A stretch of DNA of 64,000 bases from contig NW_027331362.1 of NCBI RefSeq assembly GCF_022965805.1, positions 176,044 to 240,043 of the forward strand. The letters are read 5' to 3'. Numbering within the stretch: position 1 is the stretch's first letter; the number at the start of each line of letters is the position of its first letter. The notes under the pieces were generated by a model. It had not been told where the DNA came from, did no database searches, and saw nothing but the letters and a program-made list of their open reading frames with translations. The position numbers and the translations under genes were made by a program. Positions 60,701 through 64,000 of the stretch are shown one piece after another. The stretch is from Primulina eburnea. Taxonomy: Eukaryota; Streptophyta; Magnoliopsida; Lamiales; Gesneriaceae.

Positions 60701-63700
60701 CATAGAAATGTCAATCCAAGTTCTTTTTAAGAATAGCACGCAAAAGTGTTCCCAAAGTTCTATTGACAACTTCAGTTTGTCCATCTGTTTGAGGATGACA
60801 AGTAGTAGATTACAACAATATTGAGCAAAGTTTAGCCCATAAAGTAATCCAAAAATAGAATCCCTCCCCTTCTTAGTCCTAGGCAACCCCAAAATAAAGT
60901 GCATAGAAATGTCAATCCAAGTTCTTTTAAGAATAGCACGCAAAAGTGTTCCCAAAGTTCTATTGACAACTTCAGTTTGTCCATCTGTTTGAGGATGACA
61001 AGTAGTAGATTACAACAATATTGAGCAAAGTTTAGCCCATAAAGTAATCCAAAAATAGAATCCCTCCCCTTCTTAGTCCTAGGCAACCCCAAAATAAAGT
61101 GCATAGAAATGTCAATCCAAGTTCTTTTTAAGAATAGCACGCAAAAGTGTTCCCAAAGTTCTATTGACAACTTCAGTTTGTCCATCTGTTTGAGGATGAC
61201 AAGTAGTAGATTACAACAATATTGAGCAAAGTTTAGCCCATAAAGTAATCCAAAAATAGAATCCCTCCCCTTCTTAGTCCTAGGCAACCCCAAAATAAAG
61301 TGCATAGAAATGTCAATCCAAGTTCTTTTTAAGAATAGCACGCAAAAGTGTTCCCAAAGTTCTATTGACAACTTCAGTTTGTCCATCTGTTTGAGGATGA
61401 CAAGTAGTAGATTACAACAATATTGAGCAAAGTTTAGCCCATAAAGTAATCCAAAAATAGAATCCCTCCCCTTCTTAGTCCTAGGCAACCCCAAAATAAA
61501 GTGCATAGAAATGTCAATCCAAGTTCTTTTTAAGAATAGCACGCAAAAGTGTTCCCAAAGTTCTATTGACAACTTCAGTTTGTCCATCTGTTTGAGGATG
61601 ACAAGTAGTAGATTACAACAATATTGAGCAAAGTTTAGCCCATAAAGTAATCCAAAAATAGAATCCCTCCCCTTCTTAGTCCTAGGCAACCCCAAAATAA
61701 AGTGCATAGAAATGTCAATCCAAGTTCTTTTAAGAATAGCACGCAAAAGTGTTCCCAAAGTTCTATTGACAACTTCAGTTTGTCCATCTGTTTGAGGATG
61801 ACAAGTAGTAGATTACAACAATATTGAGCAAAGTTTAGCCCATAAAGTAATCCAAAAATAGAATCCCTCCCCTTCTTAGTCCTAGGCAACCCCAAAATAA
61901 AGTGCATAGAAATGTCAATCCAAGTTCTTTTTAAGAATAGCACGCAAAAGTGTTCCCAAAGTTCTATTGACAACTTCAGTTTGTCCATCTGTTTGAGGAT
62001 GACAAGTAGTAGATTACAACAATATTGAGCAAAGTTTAGCCCATAAAGTAATCCAAAAATAGAATCCCTCCCCTTCTTAGTCCTAGGCAACCCCAAAATA
62101 AAGTGCATAGAAATGTCAATCCAAGTTCTTTTAAGAATAGCACGCAAAAGTGTTCCCAAAGTTCTATTGACAACTTCAGTTTGTCCATCTGTTTGAGGAT
62201 GACAAGTAGTAGATTACAACAATATTGAGCAAAGTTTAGCCCATAAAGTAATCCAAAAATAGAATCCCTCCCCTTCTTAGTCCTAGGCAACCCCAAAATA
62301 AAGTGCATAGAAATGTCAATCCAAGTTCTTTTAAGAATAGCACGCAAAAGTGTTCCCAAAGTTCTATTGACAACTTCAGTTTGTCCATCTGTTTGAGGAT
62401 GACAAGTAGTAGATTACAACAATATTGAGCAAAGTTTAGCCCATAAAGTAATCCAAAAATAGAATCCCTCCCCTTCTTAGTCCTAGGCAACCCCAAAATA
62501 AAGTGCATAGAAATGTCAATCCAAGTTCTTTTAAGAATAGCACGCAAAAGTGTTCCCAAAGTTCTATTGACAACTTCAGTTTGTCCATCTGTTTGAGGAT
62601 GACAAGTAGTAGATTACAACAATATTGAGCAAAGTTTAGCCCATAAAGTAATCCAAAAATAGAATCCCTCCCCTTCTTAGTCCTAGGCAACCCCAAAATA
62701 AAGTGCATAGAAATGTCAATCCAAGTTCTTTTAAGAATAGCACGCAAAAGTGTTCCCAAAGTTCTATTGACAACTTCAGTTTGTCCATCTGTTTGAGGAT
62801 GACAAGTAGTAGATTACAACAATATTGAGCAAAGTTTAGCCCATAAAGTAATCCAAAAATAGAATCCCTCCCCTTCTTAGTCCTAGGCAACCCCAAAATA
62901 AAGTGCATAGAAATGTCAATCCAAGTTCTTTTAAGAATAGCACGCAAAAGTGTTCCCAAAGTTCTATTGACAACTTCAGTTTGTCCATCTGTTTGAGGAT
63001 GACAAGTAGTAGATTACAACAATATTGAGCAAAGTTTAGCCCATAAAGTAATCCAAAAATAGAATCCCTCCCCTTCTTAGTCCTAGGCAACCCCAAAATA
63101 AAGTGCATAGAAATGTCAATCCAAGTTCTTTTAAGAATAGCACGCAAAAGTGTTCCCAAAGTTCTATTGACAACTTCAGTTTGTCCATCTGTTTGAGGAT
63201 GACAAGTAGTAGATTACAACAATATTGAGCAAAGTTTAGCCCATAAAGTAATCCAAAAATAGAATCCCTCCCCTTCTTAGTCCTAGGCAACCCCAAAATA
63301 AAGTGCATAGAAATGTCAATCCAAGTTCTTTTAAGAATAGCACGCAAAAGTGTTCCCAAAGTTCTATTGACAACTTCAGTTTGTCCATCTGTTTGAGGAT
63401 GACAAGTAGTAGATTACAACAATATTGAGCAAAGTTTAGCCCATAAAGTAATCCAAAAATAGAATCCCTCCCCTTCTTAGTCCTAGGCAACCCCAAAATA
63501 AAGTGCATAGAAATGTCAATCCAAGTTCTTTTTAAGAATAGCACGCAAAAGTGTTCCCAAAGTTCTATTGACAACTTCAGTTTGTCCATCTGTTTGAGGA
63601 TGACAAGTAGTAGATTACAACAATATTGAGCAAAGTTTAGCCCATAAAGTAATCCAAAAATAGAATCCCTCCCCTTCTTAGTCCTAGGCAACCCCAAAAT

Positions 63701-64000
63701 AAAGTGCATAGAAATGTCAATCCAAGTTCTTTTAAGAATAGCACGCAAAAGTGTTCCCAAAGTTCTATTGACAACTTCAGTTTGTCCATCTGTTTGAGGA
63801 TGACAAGTAGTAGATTACAACAATATTGAGCAAAGTTTAGCCCATAAAGTAATCCAAAAATAGAATCCCTCCCCTTCTTAGTCCTAGGCAACCCCAAAAT
63901 AAAGTGCATAGAAATGTCAATCCAAGTTCTTTTAAGAATAGCACGCAAAAGTGTTCCCAAAGTTCTATTGACAACTTCAGTTTGTCCATCTGTTTGAGGA
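51746..64000 (-). repeat. Highly homogeneous satellite tract
   Basis: About 61 monomers almost all of one type (TTGACAAC, TTCAGTTTG, CCATCTG, GTGCAT). Apart from a damaged stretch near 52728-52950, visible variation is TTTT/TTTTT, rare CCATCCTG (55777, 56176, 58983) and a few lost bases (59289, 59630). It lacks the B and D monomers found further left, pointing to recent local amplification. Confidence 0.85.

Larger units (their letters stand above)
40676..64000 (-). repeat. Integrase-derived 200-bp satellite, right block (about 117 monomers, runs off the window)
   Basis: Same repeat as the central block and in the same orientation, except for the inverted piece at about 47578-48357. Internal domains: higher-order region to about 49.3 kb, indel-rich patch 49.18-51.75 kb, uniform tract from 51.75 kb. 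The longest minus-strand open frames (308 residues at 57626-58552 and 60832-61758) arise where consecutive 201-bp monomers keep the frame open; they are not genes. Confidence 0.97.

Noticed and set aside
57626..61758. A 3.2-kb (16-monomer) higher-order unit in the right tract
   Set aside because: Two 308-residue frames and some TTTTT positions recur about 3,205 bp apart, but other markers (CCATCCTG at 56176, lost bases near 59289 and 59630) do not repeat at that distance; too weak to claim.
9902..63960. Hundreds of minus-strand open frames of 60-308 residues ([13 protein letters not shown] type)
   Set aside because: All are readings of the 200/201-bp satellite. Their boundaries follow monomer indels, they join two integrase frames, and they lack a complete domain.

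Overview
This window is nuclear DNA from a flowering plant; the species cannot be read from the sequence. The evidence is two long Ty3/gypsy chromodomain retrotransposons with initiator-Met-tRNA primer sites, a solo LTR, and kilobases of satellite. There is no ordinary host gene, structural RNA gene, CRISPR array or prokaryotic feature. The likely setting is satellite-rich heterochromatin, possibly pericentromeric or centromeric; that is inference only.

Backbone. About 46.6 kb (1-469, 9988-32841, 40676-64000) is one tandem satellite with a 200/201-bp monomer (36.5% G+C in a typical unit), roughly 230 copies, nearly all in one orientation. Read on the minus strand, the monomer is a scrambled piece of a Ty3/gypsy integrase core: the first catalytic-Asp segment is joined to the catalytic-Glu segment, and the roughly 50 residues between them, with the second Asp, are gone. 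The donor was not either of the retrotransposons resident here. Domains of the array: a mixed region (10-24.6 kb); a higher-order region with a roughly 753-bp four-monomer unit (about 24.6-49.4 kb, split by an insertion); a fold-back with an inverted block (47.53-48.36 kb); two indel-ridden patches (31.73-32.70 and 49.18-51.75 kb); and a nearly uniform 12-kb tract to the right edge.

Insertions. (1) A 2,184-bp TG...CA element with 5-bp target duplication AGTTT, best read as a solo LTR (470-807 plus 8142-9987). (2) Inside it, a 7.3-kb gypsy chromovirus (808-8136, TSD GACAT, LTRs about 0.2% diverged). (3) Directly in the satellite, a second 7.8-kb gypsy chromovirus (32842-40675, TSD AAAAG, LTRs about 0.6% diverged). 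Both full elements carry gag-protease-RT-RNase H-integrase-chromodomain in order, each broken by single-base frameshifts (two in the first, one in the second) that may be real or may be assembly errors.

The most interesting signals are the integrase-derived chimeric satellite and its higher-order and fold-back variants; a run of about a dozen consecutive short stem-loops in the solo LTR, with stem-preserving changes between duplicated copies; a covarying hairpin just upstream of the polypurine tract in both gypsy elements; and unrelated arrays of short CG-rich dyads in the LTRs of both elements.
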